Positions 34,665 to 47,330 of a stretch of 64,000 nt of DNA are shown one piece after another. The notes under the pieces were generated by a model. The model was given only the letters and a program-made list of their open reading frames with translations. It did not search any database and was not told the DNA's origin. A program made the translations under genes and the position numbers. The DNA is from Mytilus californianus (lineage: Eukaryota; Mollusca; Bivalvia; Mytilida; Mytilidae). The stretch's first letter is position 1, and every line of letters starts with the position of its first letter. The DNA lies in the NCBI RefSeq assembly GCF_021869535.1, contig NW_026262690.1:61760995-61824994 (forward strand). The letters are read 5' to 3'.

Positions 34665-35560
34665 CGGATGTGACGTACTATGATTTGGTGGTATTACACC
34701 TATAGCGGAAAGTAAAGTAAAAGGATACTGCTAACTTCTTTTCTTTCTTTCTAAGAACCTGTATGAAGTCAGCCTCATACGAATAAAGAAACAAGTCGGC
34801 AAGAAGAGGAGCACAGTTGGAACTCATGGGAATGCCAATTGTTTGTTGAAAAACATGTCTTCCAAACGTAACAAATATGTTGTCAATCAAGAAATCAAGC
34901 ATCCTGATAATGTCAGTTTAATGAATTTTGTGTTTGAATCAGAGTGATTTTTTTATAAAGTACGATTTATCCCTCCCTAAGACAAGATACTTGTATCTAC
35001 GTTGGCCATTATATTTTATGAAACAAAGCAGAATCAACTCTTTTAATTTTTTTTTTAGTTTGTAGTACTTGTGTAAAATGTAGAAAACAATCAAATGTTT
35101 TAATACTATTGCAAGATGAAAGGGTCTTAGATTGTATGTACTCTAAAAGATCTATGGATTTTTTTTGTATCCACATCTGATTCACGCCACCTCTAGAAAA
35201 GGTAGTTTCACAATAACTTTGAAGCCCGGCTTTGATTGTTGATTAAATTGATGAAAATACTTTAGAAAGAGGTTTCGTGGAGCATTTGGAAGACCCTGAA
35301 ATATAACGTTGTTTGTAATAACACTTGTGTAGTTTAGGTATTCAATACAGTGATGGAAGTTCCAGTTCTTCATCTTTGGTCGAAATTCAAAAGAATATAG
35401 AACAGACCTATGATTATCCAGGATTTCCTCCTTGGTAAGTGTCGTAAGGGTATATGTTTAGTTTCCAAGTGAATTGTCAATACCTAATTAATTTATCAAG
35501 CAGTTTATGTAATGTTATTTACACACAAAAACGATGTTGTTTGTGACTTTATCTGAGGGG
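34665..35560 (-). pseudogene. Penelope-like RT fragment (second family)
   Basis: The minus strand has NNIVFVC near 35530, an intermediate segment at 35373-35182 and FGRHVFQQTIGIPMSSNCAP with LLADLFLYSYEADFIQ at about 34870-34760. It is an RT motif B region related to, but distinct from, the Naiad at 60-61 kb. Stops and frameshifts are present. Confidence 0.6.
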
Positions 35561-35639
35561 AGAACAACATATTTGTCACGGAGGTAAGACAAGTGTTTTG
35601 CAACATTTGGGTCTCTAAAGATTGATGTAGCATGGGTGT

Positions 35640-35860
35640 TTATAGACGTAGTGTTCACGTTTCTCCAACATTTGATAATTAGACGAAAAGAACATTAAGG
35701 ATTAGGGGGTCCTCTTAAGGACTGGCATCTTGATATTTACCTGTAATTCACCTGTTTCAGTTCTTAACTAAAATATTGTTAAAAAGGGTATTTTTTGTAA
35801 AATATTAACAAAACATATTTTTTCTTACAATAATTGGTATTCAGATTTAAAAAAAAAAGA
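35640..35860. repeat. Segment homologous in reverse to the flanks of the deleted Mutator-like element
   Basis: It matches the complement of 39490-39431 joined to 37484-37270, including a single CTCTTAAG (35712-35719) where the element is inserted in the other copy. Confidence 0.65.
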
Positions 35861-36825
35861 TTTGCCAATACATTAAAGTCGATATAATCTAGCAAAGTGA
35901 TGTAAATCTTAATTTAACTTTGTTTTCATATTTATTCTCTATTTTCTAATGATTACAATGTTGCGATCTTGAATACACATTTACATTTTATATTCTAAGA
36001 GCTTTTAAGAATTTATAATAGCTCGAGTTATTAAGCTTGCATATAAAAGTATCAAACGTTGCTAATTATCAAAGATGTAGTATATTTAAATTTCTTGGAC
36101 AGCTTGCATTAATTGTCCAAAGCTTAAGTGACAAATCGAGAATACTTGTAGCTCACAATTCAAAAAGCCAGTTTCCACAGTTAAACACCCTACAGTTCAA
36201 GTCGTGATGTACCCAATTTGTATTTTCTCTTTTTTAGGAAAAGGGGAACAGACATACGACTGACTCGATCTTCCATCTGCTTAAGACAGAATGCCAAGAA
36301 AATTGACTTCGGCTCTTATGATATACAGACAGAACGACCAGGTAGACGATATATGGTTCTTTGCACAAGAAGACAACAGCTTTCGATGACTATATACGTA
36401 TATAAAACTTCGATATTGCGCATAGTTTTAGATTTGCATATCTACATGTAACACAAATACAATAAAGAGCTGCGCCATGAGCGCATGATACGCCCGTCGC
36501 TTTTTCATCTAATACAGTTCCATAACTCCTCAATGTCATATCAGAAATGTATAAAATAAACTAAAGGGAGCTTATTTGAATAGATATTAACCAGTCAACA
36601 AAGTTTTATAAAAACCGCTCAAATCATTCTTGAGTAATTTTCTGAAAACTGGAAAATCTCCCCTGTTAATGAATAAAATCCCATAACTCGGAAACGAAAA
36701 ATCTGTAATTAAAAAAAAAACGAAATGGAGCTTACATCAATAAATACAAACAATATCTATATATTTTTATATATGCATATTCAGGACGAGAACATGTTAA
36801 TGTAAAATGAATATTAACCCTGCTT
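35861..36825. other. Non-coding interval
   Basis: No recognisable gene. A 77-codon frame at 36218-36451 has no family resemblance and no supporting splice context. Confidence 0.4.
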
Positions 36826-36829
36826 TGTA

Positions 36830-37085
36830 CTAGACGGACTCGCTGAACCGGTTTTTTAACGTCCTAGTTAACAAGGTAACAGTCCGCAGAAAGACACATC
36901 ACCTTACCCGGACACATTATTCTGACTCCGAGCCGACAAGTCTTTGCTCTAACTCCTTACTGCCGCGTGCTTAGTGGAGAAGCAGCAAATACTAATTTCA
37001 AAATCTATGGTTTGACCCTGCCGGGGTTCGAACCAAAGACCTCCCGCACTCGAGGCAAACACACTACCACGAGACCACTAAAATG
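36830..37085 (-). mobile_element. tRNA-derived SINE
   Basis: On the minus strand a tRNA-like head (GTGGTCTCGTGGTAGTG for the A box, GGTTCGAACCCCGGCAGGG for the B box, about 37080-37010) is followed by a body with GGCTCGGAGTCAGAATAATG and GTCCGGGTAAGGTGATGTG. The body shows this is not a tRNA gene. Confidence 0.65.
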
Positions 37086-37484
37086 AGATAGAGTCAGTGA
37101 ACATTTCGATTTTTCATGTTAGTTTCAATAAAAATTCATTTTTTTTCAAAAAATCATTTTGAGATTATTTCTTGATAATTTTTTATGAAATGTCCACAGT
37201 TGAAAGAGAAATGTTTGAATTTTCCTTGTTTATTTGTTGATCTTTTTTTTTGTTGAATAACTTTTAATTTTATAATTCAAATACGGATTAAAAAAAATTA
37301 TGTAACATTTTCTGGTTATATTCAACAAAAAATTTATGAAAAACCAATAATTGTAAAAAAAAAATAAATATATTTTGTTAATGTTTTAATATATATGATT
37401 TTTGAACAATACCTCTTTTTACATTATTTTAATTAACTAATACAGGTGAATACAGGTAAATACCAAGATTCCAGATCTTAAGAG

Positions 37485-39430
37485 GGTGTTTTCTGGCTAC
37501 TCCTACATTTTGTATTTTGCTATTCTGGCTATTCCTACATGGAAGGATATGGGAAGAACAATTGATGTTGTTATTGCAAAATATGTTATTTTAGTCATTA
37601 GTGTCTAATTAGGTCACAGGTAACTTCACCTGTAGAAATGAAATAAAAATAATCATTTATATGAAATTTATGTAAAAAAATGGTCTTTTTTTATGTTAGA
37701 AAACAGGTATCAATTTAGTGTTATAATTAAGTGTTTCTAATATGGAGTTCCTTGAAAATAAAATTATTTAAAAGAAAAAGGTAGTAAAAGCATTTAGTAG
37801 TATGGAAAATAAAATTATTAAAGAGAAAAGTAGTAAAAGCATTTAAAAGTCTGGAAAACAAAAATATTTAAAAGAAAAGGTAGTTAAAGCATTTAATAGT
37901 AACCTACAGTTTCAATATTAGCTTCAAAGATTTAATCAATTTCATTATTTGAATAAATTATGAATTTTTAAACAAAAACAGAAGGTCCTAGAACAACATA
38001 TCATTTAGAAGGTTGGCACATTAAACTAAAGACGTTAGTCAATGCACCTCACCCAAACATCTTCAGCATGATCAAGTTGTTGAGACAAGAAGGAGCCTTC
38101 CATGTTCCACACTTATCCAATACAGAGCCGGTGGGAAACGTGTTCCAAGAAAAAGAAAATACAAAGAAATAGATGACAGACTTTATGACGTCTTTACTCT
38201 AAATTCATTGGATGTTGGATGTGTAATGATTGATTTTTTAGTCTTAGATGCATGCTTTTTTTATTAGTTGTTATTGGTTTTGAACTATCTGTTAGTAACT
38301 GCGAGTACTCTCAGATCAGTAATTAGTGTCATTTTGTTGTGAGGATGTATAAGTACCCGTCCACGTCCATGTCCACTCTGTGTTTTTGTTAGATGTACTT
38401 GTATATTTGTATCCGTCTGATGAGTAAAGCCTATTTCAACTGATTTGTATAGTTTGTTCTTATGTTGTACTGTTACACCACTGTCCCAGGTAAGGGGAGG
38501 GTTAGCGCCTTCAAACGAGTTTAACCCCGCCACATTCTGTATGTGCATGTCCCAACTCAGGAGCCTGTAATTTAGTGGTTGTCGTTTGTTGCTGTGTAAC
38601 ATATTTGTTTTTTTGTTCATTATTTTGTACATAAATTAGGCCGTTAGTTTTTTCGTTTGAATTGTTTTACATTTGTCATTTCGGGGTTTTTTATAGCTGA
38701 CTATGCGGTGTGGGCTTTGCTTATTGTTGAAGGTCGTACGTCGACCTATAGTTGTTAATTTCTGTGTCATTTGGTCTCTTGTGGAGAGTTGTCTCATTTG
38801 CAATCATACCACATCTTCTTATTTTCAAATGCAAACACTGAAAACAAGGTTACAGAATGATGAACTTACGCCAGTCCAGTATGGAGATGTTGCCTAATCT
38901 CCTGCACATTGATTAAGACTTTGTATTCTCTTGTGTGTTCAACTTAGTGCAATGTATTACTGTGTTAGTGTTCTGCTTTAATGTCAATTTTGTATACTTT
39001 TCGGTGCTTTGTTTCAATGAATTGGTAGTGTAACTCAAAATTTAGTGCTTTGTTTCAAAGAAAAATTTCTACAAATTTTATATACTTATATTTCAATTGA
39101 TATTATTTACTTGTATATATTAATATTTTCACCTAAACAATTTCAATTGCGTGTGAATAACCTTGTACCTATAAATTCATATTGTGCTTTGAATATTATT
39201 TACACAAAATGTGCTATGAAATTATTAAAATAAAATATTGTAATAGAAACTATTCTTTTTCTTTATATTCCACAAGATTTACCTGGATTTACCTTGGTTC
39301 ATTAGTTTAGTGTTGTTACAACATAATCCTACATAATCCCATTGTTTACATAAACATTCTGGGAACTCCAACATAAAATTTTACTACTTAACCTATAAAA
39401 TTCACAATGTAGGAATAGTCAGAATAAACC
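37485..39430 (+). mobile_element. Internally deleted Mutator-like element with nested Naiad tail
   Basis: Flanked by the 8-bp duplication CTTAAGAG (37477-37484 and 39431-39438). Ends resemble those of the 52.6-55.1 kb element (GGTGTTTTCTGGCTAC at the left). The equivalent of 53121-54388 is missing. The junction at 37981 falls at a 5-bp microhomology AACAG. Only the transposase C-terminal part remains (37982-38182 and 38830-38900), interrupted by a Naiad fragment. Confidence 0.75.
38183..38829 (+). mobile_element. Naiad-like 3' UTR fragment nested in the Mutator-like element
   Basis: It begins TTATGACGTC, carries CTGCGAGTACTCTCAGATCA and ends with TCATACCACATCTTCTTATT, as the Naiad 3' ends do. 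Transposase sequence resumes at TGCAAACACTG. Its sequence is diverged from the 58.9 kb copy, suggesting a related subfamily. Confidence 0.65.
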
Positions 39431-39499
39431 CTTAAGAGGACCCCTAATCCTTAATGTTGTTTTAGTCTTATTATCAAATGTTGGAGAAACGTGAACCTC

Positions 39500-41882
39500 A
39501 TAGACCAATTTTTTTTTTAAATTATGATTTATAATATCTTAAAAGTCGCAATCTATTAAATACGTAAGTTCAGAAATATAATTCGGTTCATGTCTGTATG
39601 AATTCTGATATTCATTATTCGTAATTCGAAATTCCAAAATCACAATCTGAAAAGCCACAATTCTATTCTGAATGTATTAAAAGTGCAAAAGAAAAATCTT
39701 TCTTATAAGCTAGGAGAAATGACAGCTTCACTAGCTTTTATTCCTAGTCATTAACCGAAATTTTACACATTTTGTAAGTGGGTGAAATCGATCTACTTTA
39801 CTTCACAATTCACAACCACATACCTTAACTGCAGATATGATCTCTATACAATTTTTCATTGAATGTTTTTTGGAAGAGGTGGGGAAAAGAATTACATTCT
39901 TTAATTTGTATACCGGCCTGTATATTTCATATGTCAATTTGATAGTATGATGAAACTTAATATCAAATTCTGAAATGAAAAATGAAAATATAATATTTCC
40001 TAAAAGAATGCGAAACGATACTTGTTCTTCATAAATAAACATATAGGATAATCAGTTTTTGCGAAAGTTTTCCTCTTTTCTTTCATTTCATACTGAACAT
40101 AAAAAATCGAAAACTACAAAATTTTTAAGATTTCATTCAAATGCTGAAGTTCACAAATTTTCCTTTCTTAATACAACTGACGGGTTCTTTCTGAAAAATT
40201 CACATAAAATGGACAACCCGCAACCTTGCCCAATACCAAACCAAACATATAAAAATTTTCCACGCTGTGCATAAGATAGGAAAAAAAAAGGCTTGCTTAA
40301 TGTCAATTCGTATTGAATATAAATATTTAGTGCATTTTCAGTTTTATTTTTTCCATATTTTTATATATATTCATAATTACTCTAAATATCAGCACAACAA
40401 TATATATATATTGTTTGCGTAAAATAATTACCGATAGCCGAAGACAAATAAAGTTAAGGTAAATGGTTCGGTATTACTATCAAATACGGGTAACATTTTT
40501 CTAAGATAAACATATACGATTTCCTCTCTATTTTTCATTTTTCATTTTTTGAGGGCTTGTGTGGGGCGTCAAATTGATAGCAAAAACAGTAAATATGAAT
40601 AAAAAAAAAGAATATGACAATATCAGAAAAAAACAGAAAAGGAAAATTTCACCCCAAGGTAACATATCATACCCCGGACCTTGATTAGCCTGAATAATTT
40701 TTTCACAAAAAAAAAAAACGGAAGTCCAATTAAAGAATCCAACGATTAGAATCACTTGTCAGTTCAAATGTCATGCTTATAAAATCAAACTCCAGGTAAT
40801 ATTATTCAAGTATCATACGAATCCGGTCGTTTTAGGTGCAAAATTAACGTCTATTATGTGATCACAAATCGCGACTCGTAATTTTAATGAGTGTCGTCGT
40901 AGAAAGAACTGTACATTTTTTTACAGAAAGTAACCAAGACCTTGATTGAGGCAGAATATCAATAAAGGAAATGTCGGGTATATTTCAATTAGACAGTATC
41001 CCAGCGACACAAATAATTGAAAGACAATTAATCACACTTCAATAAAAAGAATACAGAAAAAGGAAATGTGTAAAAATAGTCAAATAGAAACTTTTTGGTT
41101 TAAAATGAAATTGTCCCGTTGGTTTGAAGTTAGAATGGGACGGATCACACCAATCGAGTTGGATATTATGTTATTCAAGATGTCAAATGCACCATACAAA
41201 ATACCTGTATTTTGTCAGGTACTTATAAACTAGGTTTGCCTTAAGTGTTTCATTTTCTTATTTAGTTCAGTTGCATTTTTCTCGTGAAAAAAAATCCTCT
41301 AAGTTGCACAGAGTAACTTTATTGAATAGTCATAGTCATAGTCCTCCTGCCTGCCTGCCTGCCCCCTAATTTCAACTGAATAATCATCCACCTACAATTC
41401 GAATTTGTACTTACTTTCCTTTTTCTGTTACCGTATCTGTGTTTGGTGACTGTAAAATACTTCAAAGCACCCATAGCTTGCATGAACTGTATTTCCACAT
41501 CATCTCCACTCCCTTGGATGCAATAACCAGCGCCATTCAAGTATTTTTGTCATACACGAGTTAATAAAATCAGTGCCGATCAACTATTTCAGGAAAAACT
41601 ATGTCATTTTGAAAAAGAAATAAAAAATAAATATTGAAAATTGCACTGCATGAATTGTCAGGCCAATATTTATGTCGAATTTTGATGAAATATATACCAC
41701 AGTCTTATATCAGTAAGGATTTCGACGAAATCAATAATCCACTTTTTTTGTAAGTTATCTTTAAACAAATCAAAAATACCCCCTCTTAAAAAAACAACAA
41801 AAAATATATACATTTTCGAGTTTTTGTCCTTTGTTAGATAAAATATTGCCATCAGCGGGACATTGGAACGATGTTCTTTTAT
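39500..41882 (+). other. Upstream region of gene 3 (duplicated, non-coding)
   Basis: Homologous to 9430-12540 of unit 1 and, from about 41530, to 21735 onward of unit 2. A CCTG microsatellite lies at 41346-41363. A 73-codon minus-strand frame (41540-41319) has no intact counterpart in unit 1, so I do not call it a gene. Confidence 0.45.
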
Positions 41883-42186
41883 CTTAATTGTATTTCCTCA
41901 CACTGGATCTAAAAATCTCTATGAGTGTTGGTACCATGTAAAACTCTTCACTTTTTCCAAATACATAATATTTGTGTTTATCTAAAATAAACAGAAAAAA
42001 AAAGAAACTGTGATCTTTGCTTATTCACCTTTTACTTTTAATGGAAATTTACACGTGAAGATTAATAACTGCTTTTGACCTCAAACTTATTAAACTTCAA
42101 AAACATGCAATAATTAAATTTCATGATCGATATGTTATTCGTGGTGTTGAATGTTTATGATATTGTAATAAGAACAAATTATGGTA

Positions 42187-42266
42187 TATAAAGGAAAGCA
42201 GCTTTGTAGTTTATACAGGGTTCCAGCATTGTGATATATCCATTGTAGTCCTACTGTCATACTAAG
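42187..42266 (+). promoter_or_regulatory. Core promoter and non-coding exon 1 of gene 3
   Basis: TATAAA at 42187-42192 and a leader ending at 42266 before GTAAGAT match genes 1 and 2. The conserved block starts near 41883. The proximal 200 bp are nearly identical to gene 2. Confidence 0.65.
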
Positions 42267-43061
42267 GTAAGATATATATTTTCAAAACTTCTGGTATAAA
42301 ACTATCATAGTTTAGGCGAATAGACAAAAAGAAAGCATTTACTAATGTTCTCAATATAATTATGGATATTAATTTAAAGAATCACTGACTTGATTTGTTT
42401 TTAATAAAGGCTTCTAAATACCACACATAAAGAATGTATTTTCTATTTGAAGAATTCCCTTTTGTGTGAACTGCATTTCAAATACAATATAAATTGGTAT
42501 CATTTTCTCTTTACGTACCTAATGATAAAACATAAAAACGTATACATTAGATTGTTTTCACGAATTCGTTTCTTTAAAACTATATTTCCACATCCAATTG
42601 TAAAGAATCCCTGTTGGTACTTTTTTTATCTTAGGCATTTTTAAAATTTAGTAATAAAATACATTCAAAACCAAAAAACATATACCGATACTAAATTCTG
42701 TAATCACACGTGTTTTTTTAATAAATTTCCCAAGGGATGACAAAAGATTGAAAAGAAAAATGTACACAAATTATAGGAGACACGAAATAAACTAAAACTA
42801 TCAAATGCCTTTTCATAACAGCAACTACAAAAGTATTACTACACAAAAGAGATTATATCTTATTGTTTATATGTATTTCTATCAAGTTTCGAATTATCAA
42901 ATTAAACTAAAAGAATAAAAAAAATCAAGTTATTGCCAAAGTACTGATTAATGATCTGCTAATATCTGTATTTTATTATAAAAAGCATTTCATTTTATAT
43001 ATTTTTTTGTATTTAATTGAGAAAATAATTGTCAATCATTGAAATCTTTTCAGTATCGGAA

Positions 43062-45615
43062 ATGTGGTCTACTGGTTTTGTTCTTTTGTGTTCCTGCACA
43101 TTAGTATTAGTACAGGCGGCTGGAAAACCGAACTACAACAGATACAATGGATATAACGGTTATGTAGGTTACAACGGATACAATGGTGGTAATGGCTACA
43201 ATGGCGCTGCAGGTTACAACGGTGGTACAGGATACAATGGCGGTGCAGGATACAATGGCGGTGCAGGATACAATGGCGGTGCAGGATACAATGGCGGTGC
43301 AGGATACAATGGTGGTGCAGGTAACAATGGTGGTGCAGGATACAATGGCGGTGCAGGATACATAGGCGGTGCCGGATACACAGGTGGTGTAGGATACAAT
43401 GGCGGTGCAGGATCCAATGGCGGTGCAGGATACAATGGCGGTGCAGGATACAATGGCGGTGCAGGATACAATGGTGGTGCAGGATACAATGGCGGTGCAG
43501 GATACAATGGCGGTGCAGGATACATTGGCGGTGCAGGATACAATGGCGGTGCAGGATACAATGGCGGTGCCGGATACAACGGTGGTAATGGTTACAATGG
43601 TGTTGGTGGATATAACGGTGGTAATGGCGACGATAATGATGAAGATGTCATGGATCTTACTATAGCTCCAGTCGATGACGAAACTGTAGATACTGGGTAT
43701 AATGGTAATAGAGGGAATGGGTATAACGGAAATGGATACAACGGATATAGAGGAACTGGATACAACGGAAAAAGAGGATACTCATATGGGAAAAAGGTAT
43801 GTCTTATTTCTAAACTTCCAGTCTTTCGTAAACTCAAACCGCAAGTCATTCTTATATCCTAATTCAAATCATTCCTTTATTTATACTTCAAATCGTTGCT
43901 TTCCTTTAATAAGAGACATTAATCTTAAGGGAAACAGCATGATATTAATCAATGATTAATTAGTTTATTTTACCGTAAAAACAGACAATGCTGCATAAAA
44001 GACAAAGTTGTTACCAACAATACAGACACCAAAGTAGTAGGTTTCAATATAATCATATTTTTACTTACTACATTTTGGACTTTGTTACTCGTAAATCAAC
44101 CCTAAATCTCTTTTTTTTAATTATAAATACTTTATCATCTTGATGACAAACTTAAATGATATCTTATTCTTATAATTTTCAATTTGTTATAACGTCTCTC
44201 AAGTAGTGATGTTATTTTATGATAAAATACTAAAACACCAAGTGATAAAAATTTATTTTTATTTTTCTGTTAATATAGCCATACGCCAAAGCCAGAAAAG
44301 TAAGTATGATTATTGTCCACAACATGTTGTGGTTTTCCATGTTCTTTGACATATTTTTATTTCATATTTGTGACTAGCTTCGAGATTCTTTAAAATAAAG
44401 GACTTACATTTTATATTTTGCAGTGTGGAATTTAATGGCGGACGTCAAGATTTTTTCAAATACATCTATTAATAAAGTATTCCATCAGCTTCATATCAAT
44501 TTTCAATATCTATTTTTAAATTAGTTCAAAAGAGTAAAGTAGTTATGGCCTACAAATGACACTATTTGCATTTGGTTACCATCAACATTGCATATGCAAT
44601 GCAAATTTCTTTCAATTCAATGCACTAGTTAAAATATGAGCTTTTGTTTTCTGAATCGTTTGCTTGATGTCTTAATGATGTATATATCATTCATATTCAT
44701 AATTTTATTTGAGAAAAGCCCGAAGTGTAAAACTAAAGATAATCCTCCTTAAAGTTCTTGCTCTATTTGCAATAGCTATTTAAGAAATTTAGAAGGTTAT
44801 CGTACATCTCCACTTAACAGATTTATAAAACTGCATATGCAATTATTGTTATATTTTGTTCACGAAGATACATGTTTTGTTAACAGTTATCTCAAGTAAT
44901 CAAATTTGAAAACAAAATGTAATCCCAAAAATATACATGTTGGTAAAATTTAAGTATACTTGCCGTTTAAAATTCTGAAAAATCATTCAAGAAGAGAATG
45001 AAATCATAAAATAATCTCTTGTTAAATAAAATAAATGCTGTAGAATGATATGATTAAATTCTCATGTTTTAGCGAAAAATGATAAATTAGGAAAAACTTA
45101 AACGATTACTTATTTTTTTAATTTTCAATATGTTTGAACGTTTCTCCAGTAGTACATTTTATAATACTATAGGAAAACAACAAGTAATTAAAAAATATTT
45201 TCTTTCTTTTTCCGTTTTAGGTATACGCCAAAGCCCCAAAAGTAAGTATGATTGATGTATAATTCGTGTTGTGCTTTTTTTTTTCATGTTCTTTCACATA
45301 TTTTATTTTATTTCATGAATGAAGACATTTGTTTGGAAATTCATGATAAATGCTTCCACCAAAAAATAATAGTAATGAAAAACCTTACACAAGTACCATT
45401 TTATATGAATCATGAAAGATACATCACCGAAACAGCAACACATTGATACAAAAACCATAAGAAACAATACTTGTTTATCTAAGTTTGTATTTTTCATTTC
45501 TTTTAGTTATTTTATGACTTTAATCGTAACAGTGATTAGAAACAAAACAAACAATGTTTATAATTCCTTCCCATGATGTAACTATTTTTCTGTATTATTT
45601 TAGGGTGGTTACTAA
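43062..45615 (+). CDS. Thread matrix protein-like gene 3 (spliced CDS, 2 microexons)
   Basis: Coding exons are 43062-43796, 44279-44299, 45221-45241 and 45604-45615, giving 262 residues. An in-frame ATG at 43029 is upstream of the acceptor (AG at 43052-43053) and intronic. The signal peptide begins MWSTGFVLLCSCTLVLVQAA. About 24 GGAGYN-type hexapeptides follow (about 43184-43610), then an acidic stretch (DDNDEDVMD), VDDETVDTGYNGN, several GYNGN units and SYGKK. Microexons add PYAKARK and VYAKAPK before GGY-stop. The acidic insert and the D for Y change in the VDYET motif distinguish it from genes 1 and 2. No internal stop. The acceptor of the first microexon (AATATAG) is weaker than the others. 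Secreted byssal matrix role is inferred as for gene 1. Confidence 0.78.
44279..44299 (+). CDS. Gene 3 microexon a (PYAKARK)
   Basis: Twenty-one nt, phase 0, between TAATATAG and GTAAGT. It combines features of the PYAKAPK and PYGKPRK types. The acceptor lacks the usual TTCCGTTTTAG tract. Confidence 0.65.
45221..45241 (+). CDS. Gene 3 microexon b (VYAKAPK)
   Basis: Between TTCCGTTTTAG and GTAAGTATG, phase 0. The preceding intron (44300-45220) holds about 700 bp not seen in the other genes (about 44350-45090), in which I recognise nothing. Confidence 0.75.
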
Positions 45616-45720
45616 GGAACCTGTCAACAACATACAACCAGATGGTTAACGACTAATTTATGGTTATTTTGAAAATTTTTGTTTATAATTATATTAAATT
45701 TTGCATTGGTAGATACTATT
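45604..45720 (+). other. Last exon and 3' UTR of gene 3
   Basis: GGT GGT TAC TAA at 45604-45615 follows ATTTTAG. ATTAAA at 45693-45698 matches the signals of genes 1 and 2. Confidence 0.62.
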
Positions 45721-45944
45721 TTATATGTTTTTAACATGTTAATATCCATTTTCCTTCAACAATCAAATGACAGTTAAACAATATCTGATTACCTTAAAGA
45801 TAAAACTACACCTAACATTTCATAAACCTATATCAATCCTATTGCATCCAAGATTTTCAACCACAAGAGGGCAATAGAGAATTTTACCCTCAAGGGTATA
45901 TCCAAACCTCCCAATAACTGTTACTTATTGTCCCTATACAAATA

Positions 45945-47330
45945 TAGTCCCGCTGGTAATGTTATTACTGAAGACCTTGATCGTAACACTGAAAACTTAG
46001 AGAGTTGTTAGCCAAAGGTCCGAAATATCGAATTCCCCAACTATCAGCTTGGAGAAGAACTAACGGATGCAGTTAAGGACTATGCAAGAAAACGAGTAAA
46101 GCGCAAGCCAGTTGAACACAAACCGGACACTTTGGCTTGTTGATCAAAGTTATTCGGTGATGTATTCAAAAGCGCATTAAAAATCTACGACGTACAATGA
46201 GCACACGGGTTTCAAGTTCTTCCAAAAAGCTCTATGATGTAAATATTTTCCTCTCCTCCCGATAAATATGTTATTGTTCGAGCTTAAAAAGTCGCAAATA
46301 ATATTTTATTTGAAAAAATGATTATACGGAAGGTTAACTTAAGAACTCGGAATTTACAGCAATATCGAAATCCAACATATATTCCTACATCTTTTACGAT
46401 AGAAGAGATTTTTAGAAAATCACAAATCCGTCCGTTTCTATGCAGCAACATTCTAGCAACGTCTGCATATGAAGTATATATCTTTCTGTTGAAACTGTAT
46501 CCCACAGCTTGTACTTGCTATCATGATTTCCTTGGTAGAGGGTTGATGATTGGAAACAAGGGTTGTACAGGTGTGGTCATCTCTTCGAAAATTTGACGGA
46601 CGCAATCACCGTTGATCGTTATTTAATATCTGTTTCACAGATGACGACATGAGTAAATCGTAGGTACTTATTTCTTCTATTGCGTTCACAAAAAATCTTA
46701 CTTTGTGAAGTAGCGCAAATGTTCCGAAAAACAAATACACCGATGATAGTATTTGCAAACGTTGTGCATTTTGATCGACAACATAATCATTTGTTGAGTT
46801 TGGTGGATCGATATTTCAACAGCGTGTACTAATTGTGCACCCTACTGGTCGACCTTTTTTGTACTCATATGAAGCAGAATTTATACAAAACTTCTCAAAG
46901 ACAAAAAAACCTCTTTGCAAAGGTCTTTAATTTAACTACAGATATATTGTTGATACCCTGCCACTCAAGAACCCACATTTCAGGTGATCTTTTCCTCGTT
47001 TTGACACAGATGGTCGACTGCAAACTAGATTCTAAAACAAACGTGATGCTTTCAACTTTCCAATTGTGAACTTACCTTTTCCCATTAGAGGAATACTGTC
47101 TGCTCTATTATATGGCGTTTACAAATCTCAATTGATACGTTACGCTTGCTTGTACATGTTCATGCTATGCACACTTAATTAACAAAAGCATGCTCCTTAC
47201 ACAAAAGCTACACTAACAAAGGTATGAGGAAGAACGACTGAAATCGACACTATACAAGTTTTGCGGTTATTATCACGATTCGGTAGACAGATACGATTTA
47301 CGTGTCTCAAAACACTAACAAAACGTTTAT
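45945..47330 (+). pseudogene. Decayed Penelope-like element downstream of gene 3
   Basis: Homologous to 18365-20480. Readable blocks include LYSYEAEFIQN-like at about 46855, TDGRLQTRF at about 47007 and QLIRYA-like at about 47130. Stops in all frames. Confidence 0.5.

Noticed and set aside
36218..36451. 77-codon frame as a small gene
   Set aside because: No recognisable motif, no supporting context, and typical of chance frames in this AT-rich DNA.
37010..37085. tRNA gene on the minus strand
   Set aside because: The A and B boxes are followed by a SINE body and the acceptor pairing is not preserved.
41319..41540. Possible host exon on the minus strand (GYCIQGSGDDVEIQF)
   Set aside because: The homologous stretch of unit 1 is frameshifted and interrupted, and I recognise no family or splice partners.
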